Shown here piece by piece: positions 24,151-35,065 of a DNA stretch of 64,000 bases; the first letter of the stretch is position 1, and each line of letters begins with the position of its first letter. Below the pieces are notes generated by a model that searched no databases, was not told the origin of the DNA, and saw only the letters and a program-made list of their open reading frames with translations. The position numbers were made by a program, and so were the translations under genes. Origin of the DNA: Endomychus coccineus (Eukaryota > Arthropoda > Insecta > Coleoptera > Endomychidae); assembly GCA_958510875.1 (NCBI GenBank), contig OY294068.1, positions 23,974,297 to 24,038,296 on the forward strand, written 5' to 3'.

Positions 24151-25058
24151 ATATCAACGCCGTAGAGTATTGAACATAATGACGAGACAATAATTGTAGT
24201 ATCTGCCCAGCAGCTATGCTACGTTGCCCCGTTGGTCCAATATGCCCCACCCTCCCCTAGTGGGTACTGTTTTGTAGAAAATGAAAATACACAGTAGTGT
24301 CGATTGGGAGATTACAAGCTGATCGAAGAACAAACTTTAAGGCTCTATGACTCAAAATCAAAACTCATATGAAAAAATTCAAAGGAGCCCTTTAGATGAT
24401 TTTGAAATTTCGACAGAATCAATGCGATGCAATAAGCGATATTTTAAAATGGTCCAATAGTACGTAACATATATTTTTCTATTCCGATAACATGAATTCG
24501 ATAAAGTGAAGGTGAGCCCTGCTTGCAATCCAGACCAATCTATTTTATTGTAAATGGTGAAAATGCTCACATCTGACATCGCGCTGACAAAATAAAATTC
24601 CACAGAACTGTTGAATTATTGATTAACGATCTTGTAGATGCCTCGCACCAATTCCATAGAATGGCAAATAGCTGTTCGTGACATTAATAATTTATATAAG
24701 GTCCGCTATAACAGCAATGAATCCGTAATACATAGAAATCCACTATCTTGACAAAATGCTTTATTTAGTTAGACGCTTCACGCTGATATCACTCAGACGT
24801 TTCAATATGCGTGCACGAAAAACCTGAATGTTTCAATTCTATAACTAGAGAGAAAATTCAAAAATTTTATTGTGGGTTCCTTAGGTTTTCAGCAATTTAA
24901 ACGATGTGTCTCCATTTTTTAAATTCATCTCTATTTGTTATAGAATTATTTATGAGTTTGTGCAAATTATTAGACGTTTTATATGCTACTGTTTTATTTT
25001 GTTTCGATAGGAATTTTGAAATATCTATTGTTTGTTGATTTCCCGATATATGTTAAAC
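24151..25058. other. Intergenic stretch
   Basis: No gene recognised; the minus frame 24379-24603 has no family resemblance. Confidence 0.35.
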
Positions 25059-25077
25059 CAGTGGTTCCCAAACTTTT
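25059..25077 (+). repeat. Single hAT-type terminal repeat
   Basis: CAGTGGTTCCCAAACTTTT is the classic start of hAT (Charlie-like) transposons. A matching right end was not found within the next 2 kb, so this is a solo or truncated terminus. Confidence 0.5.
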
Positions 25078-25639
25078 CCTATTTCCTTTATTTCAATTAA
25101 AATTTTTCCATGGCTCCCTACCCTAAGTAAAAGTATGACTATTCGTAGATAAGAAATAAAAATAAATTAAACTCGTGTATCTTCATTATTTGTTTCACTT
25201 TATTAACATTAAATTGTGATGGATGAGCCTGTAAATCATCTTTAGTTTGACCAAATGTCTAGATTAAATTAATTATGAAGCTTTTACATTATTAAGTGTT
25301 GTAATTGAAAGATTGTTTGGAAATAAAAAGAAGGGATTGATAAATGTATATTCCAATAACAGTTAGCAAGTTGTTTTTCTTGAAAAAACCTCTGCAATTT
25401 TGATTACCTATACCTTAATCCAAAGATTATTCGAATTGCTCTCTTTTGCTGTCTGAATACCATATCAACCTATTAGCTGTTACCCCAAAAAATTACCCCA
25501 AAACTCAACAGAGATTGAAAGTTGACATAAAAAAAAACTTTTAATGATAGAGCTCAGCCTTTTACATCGTTGTTCGATTTCTTTACATCAGTTGAAGTTT
25601 TAATATATATTTATTCCAAGACATTTCGAATAATCCTTC

Positions 25640-25884
25640 ATTTCCAAAATGTAATTATTTAAATTTAATGTTTCTAGAATTTGTAGTCCACTATGGCTTG
25701 ACGTAAAGATGATGCAGTTTGTCTATAATTGGCAAATTTTCTACAGCAATCTAAATCTCTTTTATTATCCAAATACTGTTAAAGTACTGAGGACCTTTCA
25801 GCTACCAAGTAGCCATCATCAGAGTAAACTAAATTATAAATCAAAATGTGCCTGTTTAAATACTATTTGGGGATAATAATGTTA
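25640..25884 (-). pseudogene. Penelope-like element family 2, 3' part, left of the foldback insertion
   Basis: This is the continuation, on minus, of the endonuclease fragment at 28025-28262; a 2.1 kb foldback now separates them. Minus from 25884 reads the protein end (NIIIPK then stop) and then non-coding sequence with the RNA motif at 25786-25831. A related copy without the foldback lies at 39590-39730 and shares GGGGATAATAATG next to AATGGGTT. Confidence 0.65.
25786..25831 (-). ncRNA. Hammerhead-like motif of Penelope-like family 2
   Basis: Minus reads TACTCTGATGATGGCTACTT, then GGTAGCTGAAAGGTCCTC. The order CTGATGA-T-[GGCTAC/GTAGCT stem]-GAAA is the same as in the family 1 motif, including an extra T after the core adenosine. 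The post-GAAA part differs (GGTCC rather than CGTACG). Ribozyme activity is unproven. Confidence 0.45.
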
Positions 25885-26193
25885 GTGGAGTAAATCTGGC
25901 AAATGGTTAGCGAAAATCTTACGATGCTTAGCGACCCGGTGGAAAATGTTTGTTGTGATACCAATAACAACCCCCTGAAATTTCTATTTCCCAAAGTGGG
26001 TGCAACCCCTTTTTTTGGCCAAAAAGGATATTTTTGACATTTTTAAGAGTAGTAGTTTAGCAAACAAAAATTAATATCTCTGGTTGTATTGGAAATTGAG
26101 AGACCAAAGTAAAACCCTTTTATTGTCAATGTCCCAGTCCAAATTTCAAGTAGATCCGACCTCCCCCCTCCCCGTAATGAATATATATATATA

Positions 26194-26663
26194 CTCATAT
26201 ATGCAAGGAATCTTGCGTAACCGCTAACTCGGTCATTTTTCAACCGAGCTGACTGAAATTCGGACTGGAGATAAGTGTGATGGTCTCAAAACTACCCTCT
26301 GAATTCAAATTGAAAATATTGAACAGTTTCCCAGAAATTCAACTTTAAGTCAATTTTTTAGTTATTTTTCAAATTAAGATATATCATGTCATTTACATCC
26401 GATCTGGATCTGCTTTGCGGAAAAATGTAGGTATTTGCATATAGTTTCATGTCCTGAGATCGGATGTAAATGACATGAGATATCTTAATTTGAAAAATAA
26501 CTAAGAAATTGACTTAAAGTTGAATTTGTGGAAAACTATTCGATATTTTCACTGGATATTCGGAGGGTAGTTTTGAGACCATAACACCTATCTTCAGTCC
26601 AATTTTCAGCTAAATCGGTTGAAAAATGAGTTAGCCGTTACGCAAGATTCCTTGCATATATGA
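26194..26663. repeat. Inner palindrome B
   Basis: The arms 26194-26412 and 26450-26663 are mirror copies (CTCATATATGCAAGGAATC / GATTCCTTGCATATATGAG) with a spacer of about 37 bases. Identity is clearly below that of palindrome C (many single differences), so it is older or less well kept. Confidence 0.85.
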
Positions 26664-26778
26664 GATATATATATATATATATATAACTTAAGAGATATAG
26701 AATTAAATTTTCTGAATTATGAAGATAACTTAGATAATTTAACATAGGATTATAAAGATGAATAAACGTAAAAGATTG

Positions 26779-26851
26779 AACCATAGGTGGGATTCGAACC
26801 CACATTTCTGGATTTCTAGTCCAGGGTGTTTACCAATTACACCACTTCGGT
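26779..26851 (-). tRNA. tRNA-like gene, anticodon AGA, left arm copy
   Basis: Same 73-nt sequence as 27380-27452 in the opposite orientation. Clover-leaf: acceptor ACCGAAG/CTATGGT (six of seven pairs), D stem GTGT/ACAC, anticodon stem CTGGA/TCCAG with loop CTAGAAA, T stem GTGGG/CCCAC with loop TTCGAAT. Internal promoter boxes A (TGGTGTAATTGG) and B (GGTTCGAATCC) are intact. The variable loop is only four bases, so although AGA would read serine codons the shape is not that of a normal serine tRNA. Confidence 0.65.
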
Positions 26852-27379
26852 CCTGTTAGATTTTCATATTTTTGTAAATATAAACCTCTGAAAGGATAGT
26901 AGATCATTGATAAACACAATGCGATTCGATGCCCTACCATAGATCAACTATTCACGCACATTCATCTGAAGTTCAGTCGTTTTTTGAAGTAAGGATTGTA
27001 GGTTAGTACTGCTATGGTTGGCAGTTACTTGACAGTTCTTATTCAAATGACAGCATCCCGGTTCTTATATATTTCAATAGAACTGACTGAGAATTGTTCT
27101 GGTTAATTATAAACAAGTTTAAAGTTTCTTTGCCTAATTCTCAGTCAGTTCTATTGAAATATATAAGAACCGGGATGCTGTCATTTGAATAAGAACTGTC
27201 AAGTAACTGCCAACCATAGCAGTACTAACCTACAATCCTTACTTCAAAAAACGACTGAACTTCAGATGAATGTGCGTGAATAGTTGATCTATGGTAGGGC
27301 ATCGAATCGCATTGTGTTTATCAATGATCTACTATCCTTTCAGAGGTTTATATTTACAAAAATATGAAAATCTAACAGG

Positions 27380-27452
27380 ACCGAAGTGGTGTAATTGGTA
27401 AACACCCTGGACTAGAAATCCAGAAATGTGGGTTCGAATCCCACCTATGGTT
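27380..27452 (+). tRNA. tRNA-like gene, anticodon AGA, right arm copy
   Basis: Mirror copy of 26779-26851. The discriminator base is T and no CCA is encoded, as expected in eukaryotes. One acceptor mismatch (A5-A68) and the serine anticodon on a short-variable-loop body point to a tRNA-derived sequence or an anticodon-shifted tRNA rather than a standard one. No T-run terminator follows at once; the nearest T-run is ATCTTTTACG, about 8 bases downstream. Pol III transcription is plausible from the boxes. Confidence 0.65.
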
Positions 27453-27586
27453 CAATCTTTTACGTTTATTCATCTTTATAATCCTATGTTAAATTATCTA
27501 AGTTATCTTCATAATTCAGAAAATTTAATTCTATATCTCTTAAGTTACATACACGATAGTGGCCAATTAGGCAAAGAAACTTTAAA

Positions 27587-27703
<117 letters not shown>

Positions 27704-28024
27704 ATTACGGGGAGGGGAGAGGTCGGATCAACTTGAAATTTGGACTGGGAGTTCCTTGGACATTGACAATGAAAGGGCTCTACTTTGGTTTCTTAATTTT
27801 CAATACAACCAGAGATATTAATTTTTTTTTGCAAAACTACCCTTAAAAATGTCAAAAAAATGTCTTTTTGGCCAAAAAAAGGGGTTGCACACGTTTTGGG
27901 AAATAGGAATTTCAGGAGGTTGTTATGGTACCCTAACAAACACTTCCCACCGGGTCGCTAAGCGGCTAAGCATCGTAAAATTTTCGCCAACCTTGTCTTT
28001 TTTCTCGCCAGATTTACTCCACTA

Positions 28025-28262
28025 TGTATACAATGGGTTACTTTCAGCTGGAGATGAATCTGAATTTGATAAATTACTTTTTCCTTTATACATTTCCATC
28101 CCTTCTAAATCACCCAGATATTTGTCGTTACTGTGTTTCAAGAGTGATAAACTTTCTCTAAAAATGGTGTGACCTGTATTTAAAATATGTTCGGGTAACG
28201 CTGATTTTTTACCATTATTTCTCTTTATATGGGCAAAATGTTCTTTATACCAAATAAGAATA
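28025..28262 (-). pseudogene. Penelope-like element family 2, endonuclease C-terminus
   Basis: Minus reads YKEHFAHIKRNNGKKSALPE, then HILNTGHTIFRESLSLL, KYLGDLEGMEMYKGKSN and SPAESNPLYT. R/KEHF-NNGKSA-HxxxTGH-LE is the usual order after the GIY-YIG core in Penelope-like endonucleases, with E of DLEGMEMYK as the likely catalytic glutamate. The frame stays open to the foldback insertion site at 28023. The reading upstream of 28262 soon becomes unrecognisable, so the element is 5'-truncated. Confidence 0.75.
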
Positions 28263-29329
28263 TTTATTTATTTATTCATTTATTATTTAGTTGGGACATT
28301 ATTTTCTCAGTACTCTATAGAAAGGTGCCCATATTTTATCAATTCAATCGTGTTATTTGATGAAGAATTTGTAATAAAATAATCAATATTGTATATAATA
28401 GAAGTAAAAGTTATATGGCAGTTGACGCGTGTCTATGGAATGTGCTGTCACTATAACAAGAGGGTGTGAAATTACTAAGTGTCATAAGAGGGTGCGATAT
28501 TGGCTCAAAATTGTCATCCTATCTCTTGCACCAACTTGTCGCATATATATTCAAGAATATTACGGCATCTTTGTTAAGCGAATGCTCTAATTGCTTTGTG
28601 CGATTTCCATTACCCCAAGCTTTTTTTAATGAAAACTTCCTAGTTATTTTAATCTCTTCACGCTGTGTACCTTCAACTATTTTAATATAACTCTACTACT
28701 TCAAAGAATTTCAATTCAATTTAAATGACTGCCCATTCGTACGTAAACTTTTGTAGAAATATCAGTGTTCTACGAACAAATGTGGCAAATAGAGACAATT
28801 CTTTTGGTATTACTCTTTTCGTTGTTTACCCGTTGGAATTCATCGGAAATACCCTTGGGAGAGACAATGAAGAGATGGTGTGGAAGGTCTTTGTTGTAAC
28901 TCACTTAGCTGTTTTGTTAAGGTTTTCTGAGGTTCTGGGCCACCAGATCAGTGCAACGTATGTTCATGGGCCTTATGACGATAGCGTTAAGGTGGAATTT
29001 AATATAGAGAGCCCAAGGCTCGCATATTTTATTTTTCTCGTGACAAGGAGCAGATCTGGTTTTGAAACGTCCAAAGAGGAGACGTGGAGAAGTGGTTGAA
29101 TACTCCAACATCACACAGACAGAACGAACTAAATAGAAGTAAAATAATACACATATACCTACAATTTCCTGGGTGTACTATTCAAATGTCGATCCTTGTT
29201 TGTGCTATTTATAGAAAGAATTCTTGGCGCTTGAGCAAATTAATAAATCATTCATCAGCATGTTTGCTGTCTTTGAATTAGTTTTGGATATTTTTTCGCT
29301 TGTTTAAGGTTGAATAAGAGTCATTGGTC
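28263..29329. other. Unassigned stretch, one weak open frame
   Basis: The plus frame 28725-29099 (124 residues) has ordinary amino-acid composition but no recognisable motif, and no splice or promoter support. Minus 29114-28917 is also open. I cannot assign either; a decayed transposon is the likeliest source. Confidence 0.3.
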
Positions 29330-29445
29330 ACAATTTGGGCTTTAGCCCAAATACCACAACATGAATTTTCGAAGCCACACTCAAACCTAGGCTAACATAT
29401 GCCTCGATGGTGTGGTGGAAAATGATAGAGCCCAAAAGTCCAAAT
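29330..29445 (+). pseudogene. Non-LTR reverse transcriptase scrap
   Basis: LKPRLTYASMVWWKMIE is the conserved R1/jockey-type segment just after the RT catalytic domain (usually RPKLTYGSLVWW). It is followed at once by unrelated sequence. Confidence 0.6.
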
Positions 29446-29924
29446 CATGCTGGAGCATCTGAGGCACTACACCCAAAACAGCGTTTACAGAACACAAAAT
29501 CACACCAGTATAATTATGCACCGGCAACAAAGCTCTCTCGCTGCGCTGGCCAGCATAAAAATAACATCGAATGCAAGGCTCTTGTGGAGGATTGCATATA
29601 TTGAACGAGCTTAACAGTAATAGAGACAATTTGGTCTCCAGCAACTCCAGAATAAGGGCATAATTATGAAGGAAACTAGGAGATGGGACCAGAACCAGCG
29701 GTGGGCATCTCGAAGCCTTAAAAGTAAAAGTAAAAGGTAACTTGATTATTAGAAACAATTAAATAAATTTGAGGTTTCCTTCTGGCATCTTGAAGCTCCC
29801 TGTAATAGAATATTTATAAATTGATATAATCCTCTAGTAAATAGCCTTGGACTCTTAGAATTGGTAAACTTGGAGTTTCTTGATCGATACCACCTTTTAC
29901 ATTCCGCAGAGGCCTAAATCATAC
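29446..29924. other. Unassigned stretch
   Basis: No gene recognised. Confidence 0.3.
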
Positions 29925-30418
29925 CTTCACCTGAAAACAGTATTACCCAGGTGCCCTCTCGTTCTTTCTAACTTCTCTGAGTCAATCCTGGAGCGGACCG
30001 TGAACTTTGTGGGCTCTGGACTAACATTGTTTGGGGCCTATCTATTTAACCATAATTTTTGGTGGCGAATAATTCTTCATTTTCCATTTTCCGAAAATCT
30101 ATTTTTATCCTTCTTTAATAAGAAATATAGGCAACAGGCATTGTACAAAATGTATACAAAAGTATATAAATTTATACAAAGGTATACAAAATGTTATATT
30201 CAATTATAATGAAAAAAAAATATTGTACACATAATAAATCAAATATAAATAAAAAGTGAACTATATTAAATAATATTTTTAGTGATACCAAATAACAAAT
30301 TCTCAAGACAAATAAAATAAAACAAGACTTATTCTTAAGTTGAAAATATATAAAACGTTCCACGAGATATTGTTAATAATTTTATTCATAAATTAGCTTA
30401 AATATACCACTGAATGAG
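29925..30418. repeat. Repeat A, complete copy of about 490 bp
   Basis: Contains CCAGGTGCCCTCTCGTTCTT, GAACTTTGTGGGCTCTGGAC, a (TATACAAAA)n-like stretch at 30155-30195, TTGTACACATAATAAATC and TTCTCAAGACAAATAAAAT. A second copy begins directly behind it at 30419, so the two lie in tandem. No coding content is recognised. Confidence 0.8.
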
Positions 30419-30728
30419 TCATATGAACAGTATTTCCCAGGTGTCGTAGTTCTTTCTGACTCTTATGAGTCGATCCAGGGGCGGACGGTGAACTTTGTGG
30501 GCTCTGGACATTGTATAGGGTCTAATCTAATCTAATCAATCCCAATTTTGAGCGGCGACTCCTTCTTAATTTTCCGTTCTTCCAAAAAACTGTTTTTTAT
30601 TCTTCTTCAATAAAAGAAATTATAAGCAGGCATTGTACAAAATATATACAAAAGTGTACAAAATGTAATATGCAGTTATAATGAAGAAAATTATTGTACA
30701 CCTAACAAATCAAATATAAATAAAAAGT

Positions 30729-32319
30729 AACTGTTGTTATGATTTCATTTCCTAAACAACATAAAATAAGAAAAATTGAACTTACCGAACATTAAAATCA
30801 GAAAAGAATAATAAAACATATAAAATATGGAATTAAAAACATTATTAAAAGTTAAATTGTAGATAGTATAAGGTATTAAACAATGTAGAACAAAATAAAC
30901 CATAATATAAATAGAATAAGAAGTGTAAACAAGAAAACAGTGAAAGTGGATAAACGTACAGTGATACGAAAGAAGAAATCATAATTGAAATGATTCCCAG
31001 ACTATCATAAGATAGCACAAACTATTAAAATATGTTATAGATTTAAGATAGAACTAGGAAATTTGAGTTCTATAATGTTATAGAAATGTTATTGATAATT
31101 TATATTATGTATTAGATTTAAGAAATGGCAAATGTCAAATTTGATATAAATATTGGAATAATCAAGTTAATATTAACCTAATCATAGGTTATCTTATACC
31201 AAAATGTGTGGAAAAATGTAAGCAATATTAATTCAAATAACAGAAAACATACTCACTTTAAATAATTTGAAAATCTTCAATAATTCTAAATTTATAGAAT
31301 ACTCTATTCTGATTGATCGAGACAATTAAGAAACGTCAAAACAGTCAACAATGAAGAGTTATGTCAGTTTTCAACAATGATCAAAGCATCCTTGATAAGC
31401 AAAAAAAATTTTTCATTGGTTAGAAATGACATCAACTGGCTTGCATTTGTAACTCCTATAAAAGGAAATCAGAAATAGAAAAGAGCAGTCTTGCAATAAC
31501 ATCTAAGATCCAAGCATCTTCTGCAGCTCAAGCATATTTCCATAACCTTAGTTCTTGAATAACATCGGAGAACTCAAGTAGTCTCAGTAGCTTCGATAAG
31601 TTAAAGTAACCGAAGCTAGTAAAATATTTCTACAAATCAAGTAGTGTTCTTGAATCTTCATAACAAAGTAAGGTTATAATAACCACAGCTAATAAATAGC
31701 ATCGTATAGTATCCAGTCTTCGATAAAGTTCCAGAATATAATTGAAGAAGTTTTATATGTTTTATATCTTGAAAGAATAAAACCAAGTTAACAATTTATC
31801 ATCAACAGTTCCTGAATTTCAAAAGAAGTAACCACGTAGTTTACCTGTGTTTGTGAATGTTTCAAAGCAGAGTAATTGTGTTTTTAAAGTGATAAATTAA
31901 AATCATCAAGAATATACAAAATCAACTGAACATTGCCTACATTTTCCATCATATAATTGGATATAACTTAAAAGTAAGTTTGTTTATAATATTATCCTTG
32001 TATCATCATTTGTATATCTGAAAGTAAGATTGTTGTTAATAAATAATAAGTAATATTAACCAGTTTTGGAGGTTAAGCAAAGAATTGTAGAACATAAAAC
32101 AAATCGTAAGAAATAACATAGAATCATTAATTTTAAATATAGAACTTTCAACATTCCAACAAAAATATTGTGTTTAATTCCATAGAATATATAAAAAGAA
32201 CATTTTAAAATCAAATCAAAAATATAAATTCAAATCAAAACAAAATAAAGAAAGCTAGCCGGAATATTAAAAAAGGAAAATTTCATACAAATATAATTCA
32301 TATAAGTTTATAAAGAAAA
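30729..32319 (+). mobile_element. A-rich insertion with poly(A)-like right end and short direct repeat
   Basis: The insert interrupts repeat A. AAAAAGTAA occurs on the left (about 30720-30728) and again right after an A-run on the right (about 32318-32328), as expected for a retroposed sequence with a target-site duplication. The plus strand is strikingly A-rich throughout. No protein is encoded. It contains a TATA/initiator pair at 31457-31487, and AAAGTAAGG at about 31667-31675 could act as a splice donor. Its class is unknown. Confidence 0.5.
31456..31490 (+). promoter_or_regulatory. Candidate RNA polymerase II core promoter (TATA plus initiator)
   Basis: CTATAAAAGG at 31456-31465, with GCAGTC initiator-like sequence whose A lies at 31487, gives the canonical 30-base spacing. 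Downstream to about 31670 is open RNA-like sequence without a recognisable protein. It could drive a non-coding transcript or be part of the inserted element's own promoter. Confidence 0.4.
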
Positions 32320-32510
32320 AAAAAGTAAAGCCTTTTTTTAGAACACTGTATTAAGTAATACCAAATTCTCAAGTCAAAAATAAACTAAACTAAGACTTAT
32401 TCTTTACTAGAAAATGTATAAAACATTCTAGGAGATATATCATAATGTAATTATTATTAAAACATTTTTTTCATAAATTAGTTTGAATATATCGCCGTAT
32501 AAGTCAAATT

Positions 32511-33169
32511 AATCTAACTTATTCTTATCCTGTAAGAAGGTTTCAGCAGAATGCATTCATTAGGTACGTAAATATTCCTCTAATAAGAATAAGAAGACTA
32601 ATAAGAAATAACGTTACCGGCACTCCAGGTCAACAGTTTCGATATTAATATGTTGGAAATCGTTTAGAAATTAGAATATTTTGCTAAATTCGAGACCAGT
32701 CTTATGTTTGGGTCTATTGTTAATGTATCAAACGAAACCCTCCGTACAGCGAAACTATGTCAGTTGATTTATCCGAGGATTTTGGAGCTATACGTCTCTT
32801 TTTTCAAATACTGTGTTCTGTCCCCATATTGGTACTTAGATTTTTCGTTTTCGCGTATTCTTCTAGTTGCTGATTTGATTATTTTCGTACGTTGTATTGA
32901 CCTTAACTGTTTTTAGTTTTTTTACCGAGAAGAGCCCATTGATTGTGTGGGGCCTTGGCTGCAGTTGATAAAACCCATGCCTTAAGCCGCCCATGAGTCG
33001 AACGATATTTAAAAATCTAAATATATAAAAATATCCAATTTTCATCTGCACAAGTATGACATCAAGTTGCATATTTTCTTTCTCAGCGATTTGCCATAAT
33101 TTGTGAACAATTCTTCATTACTGACAAAATTGGTCCTTATACTAACCGCGTAATCGGCATTGGCTAAGC
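32511..33169. other. Unassigned stretch
   Basis: No gene recognised. Confidence 0.3.
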
Positions 33170-33502
33170 TTACGAGTTTCTTCCAAATTTGGACTGAATT
33201 GAAATATAAACATAGAAACGTACAAGAAGACTATCATTTTCTGGGAACATCTGTTTGATGAAACTCATAAGAGATGTTGAATAAAATTCAGGAAGTTTGA
33301 AGGGTTTGATATCCATTCCAAGATCTTCCAAGTTAAGTGGATTTGTATATATTCGGAACGATGAGTATATCTTGCTACGTAATAATCCATATTCCAAACT
33401 TTCAATGTAGGAATGTTTAGAAGTTCTTTGTTCCAATAATGCAGGAACGCTGGAACGTTTTGTAAACATAAAATATAGACATAAAGAGATCAATACAAAC
33501 AT
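33170..33502 (-). CDS. Hypothetical open frame with N-terminal hydrophobic segment
   Basis: 110 residues beginning MFVLISLCLYFMF, a possible membrane segment, then a mixed soluble stretch (LEDLGMDIKPFKLPEF, FIKQMFPENDSLLVRF). The frame stays open upstream of the ATG to about 33570 (EQQLFKLVLVGEYWKNF), so this could be an exon rather than a complete gene, for instance of a membrane receptor. I do not recognise the family. No flanking exon or promoter was found, and chance cannot be excluded. Confidence 0.25.
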   Translation of the reverse strand: MFVLISLCLYFMFTKRSSVPALLEQRTSKHSYIESLEYGLLRSKIYSSFRIYTNPLNLEDLGMDIKPFKLPEFYSTSLMSFIKQMFPENDSLLVRFYVYISIQSKFGRNS

Positions 33503-33570
33503 GTAACAGAAAAAGGTAAAATTTTTCCAATATTCCCCAACAAGAACGAGTTTAAACAGTTGTTGTTCTC

Positions 33571-34495
33571 TTTAGAGTCAAAGCTTTTTTACTTTTGTTC
33601 TTCTGCTAGAGATTTTATTAATATTTGATCGTTCTAAAGTTTTTTCCCTATTGAGAGATTTGCTCGAACATCAAATTAATTTTTATTTATCTTGGCATTC
33701 AATAACTTCATAGACAAAATCAGAATAGCTATGTGTGTGACTAGTTCAATTATATCTAGAATGGCAATTTGCGTTGCCACTTTTCCAATAACATGCATCA
33801 GTCATAGAAACAAGTTACAATAACGAATCCAGACGGGCAAAACTTATTTAACTTTATTATACAGATTACACCTTAGACTATATAATAAAATACTCATACT
33901 CTAAGGATTACACATTCGAAATAGAATTCTTTAAACTCTGTGAATCACCACTGAGGGGGTATAGTTTGTTGAATAAGCTAAATACTTGATACATGAAGAT
34001 TGATATCTTCATATTTATTTATAGATACTATAAATATGTTGTTATCACAAACTGAAAATTTGACAACTTGTTGATTTTTGATTCATATATTCCTTTTGCA
34101 AACACTGTAATTACGAATTACAATCATATCCATGAGTTTGTACTTCAATCTGATTAGTATGTACTTGATGTTCAATAACAAATGACTTTTTGAACATCAT
34201 CGTCATTGACATTTGAATTTAGGTGTACTTATGGTATACATGCTTAGATAATAAATAAATATAATATAGATATGGTAATGGGACAAATACAGGAAAGGAA
34301 TTATGGAACCGTACACAGTACAAGAACGGGTGACAATGAGGAAGTTGTATAAAACTTTCTTTTGATGTAAAATGTTCTAAAAACTTAGCAAGTTATTCTA
34401 AAAGGATATTACCATATGTAAAACCCCTCTAAGCTAAGCCGTTAATCAGTAATCAATTATTGCAATATTGAATATAACAAGGAAGACGCAAACGC
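33571..34495. other. AT-rich intergenic stretch
   Basis: No gene recognised. Confidence 0.35.
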
Positions 34496-35065
34496 TCTCC
34501 ATAGTCCAGGCTATGAACCGGAAAATTAAAAAAAAAACGTGTGAGTTCGAAAAAAAATGTTTTTTGCTTTAGCTTCAGGAGGTTCTCAGGTTCATTCATA
34601 CGCCTTAAAACCTCTTGGGAACCTCAACCCCACCCATTGGGGGCGAAAATGGCCAATTTTGTCGATTTTACCACCCCAACGATGGATTGCAATTAAATCT
34701 GGCTTCGGATTCGTGTTCAGCGACCCAAAAAACCTCCTTGGTGCACTCGAAATGACAAAAACACGTAAATTGCAAAATAACATATTAGGGGTACAAAATT
34801 GGCCAATTTTGTCGATTTCACCACCCCAACGATGAATTTTAAGTAAATCTGGCTTCGGAATCGTATTCAGTATGTAGAAAATACAATTCAAGACTCGGCA
34901 TGTTGCAAATTTGGGGGAGTTGGGGTTACCAAGAGGTTTTAAGGTGTATGCATGATCCTGAGAACCTCCTAAAGCTAATGCAAATAAATATTTTGATTTA
35001 AAGTTACAATTTTTTTTTAATTATAGCTAAAATCCCGGTTCACAGCCTGGATTACCAATTGATCA
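34496..35065. mobile_element. Foldback element, about 570 bp, with internal duplication
   Basis: The outer blocks CCAGGCTATGAACCGG and CCGGTTCACAGCCTGG, then GGAGGTTCTCAGG / CCTGAGAACCTCC and CCTTAAAACCTCTTGG / CCAAGAGGTTTTAAGG, form inverted arms (34496-34635, 34912-35065). The middle holds two direct copies about 152 bases apart of TGGCCAATTTTGTCGATTT followed by CACCCCAACGATG and AAATCTGGCTTCGG. The reading frames across it (34557-34835 and 34592-34891) reflect this repetition and are not gene-like. Confidence 0.8.

Larger units (their letters stand above)
26685..27546. repeat. Inner palindrome C, about 411-bp near-perfect arms, carrying two tRNA-like genes
   Basis: The arms 26685-27095 and 27135-27546 appear identical as inverse copies wherever compared, with a 39-base spacer (GTTCTGGTTAATTATAAACA...). 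The near-perfect match suggests recent formation or gene conversion. A single-strand form would fold into a hairpin of more than 400 bp. A piece of the spacer (GGCAAAGAAACTTTAAACTT) recurs at 27569-27588 outside the right arm. Confidence 0.9.
30419..32510. repeat. Repeat A, second copy, split by a 1.6 kb insertion
   Basis: 30419-30728 matches 29930-30250 (CCAGGTGTCGTAGTTCTTTC, GAACTTTGTGGGCTCTGGAC, ACAAATCAAATATAAATAAA). The rest of the unit resumes at 32320-32510 (ACCAAATTCTCAAG...AGACTTATTCTTTACTAGAAA). Everything between is foreign to the repeat. Confidence 0.75.

Noticed and set aside
27380..27452. Ordinary serine tRNA
   Set aside because: AGA anticodon is present, but the four-base variable loop and acceptor mismatch do not fit a standard serine tRNA, so it is called tRNA-like only.
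28725..29099. 124-residue frame on plus as a gene
   Set aside because: No motif, no splice or promoter signals, surrounded by transposon scraps.
34557..34891. Overlapping frames on both strands with repeated GRKWPILSI-like peptides
   Set aside because: Explained by the internal duplication and inverted arms of a foldback element.
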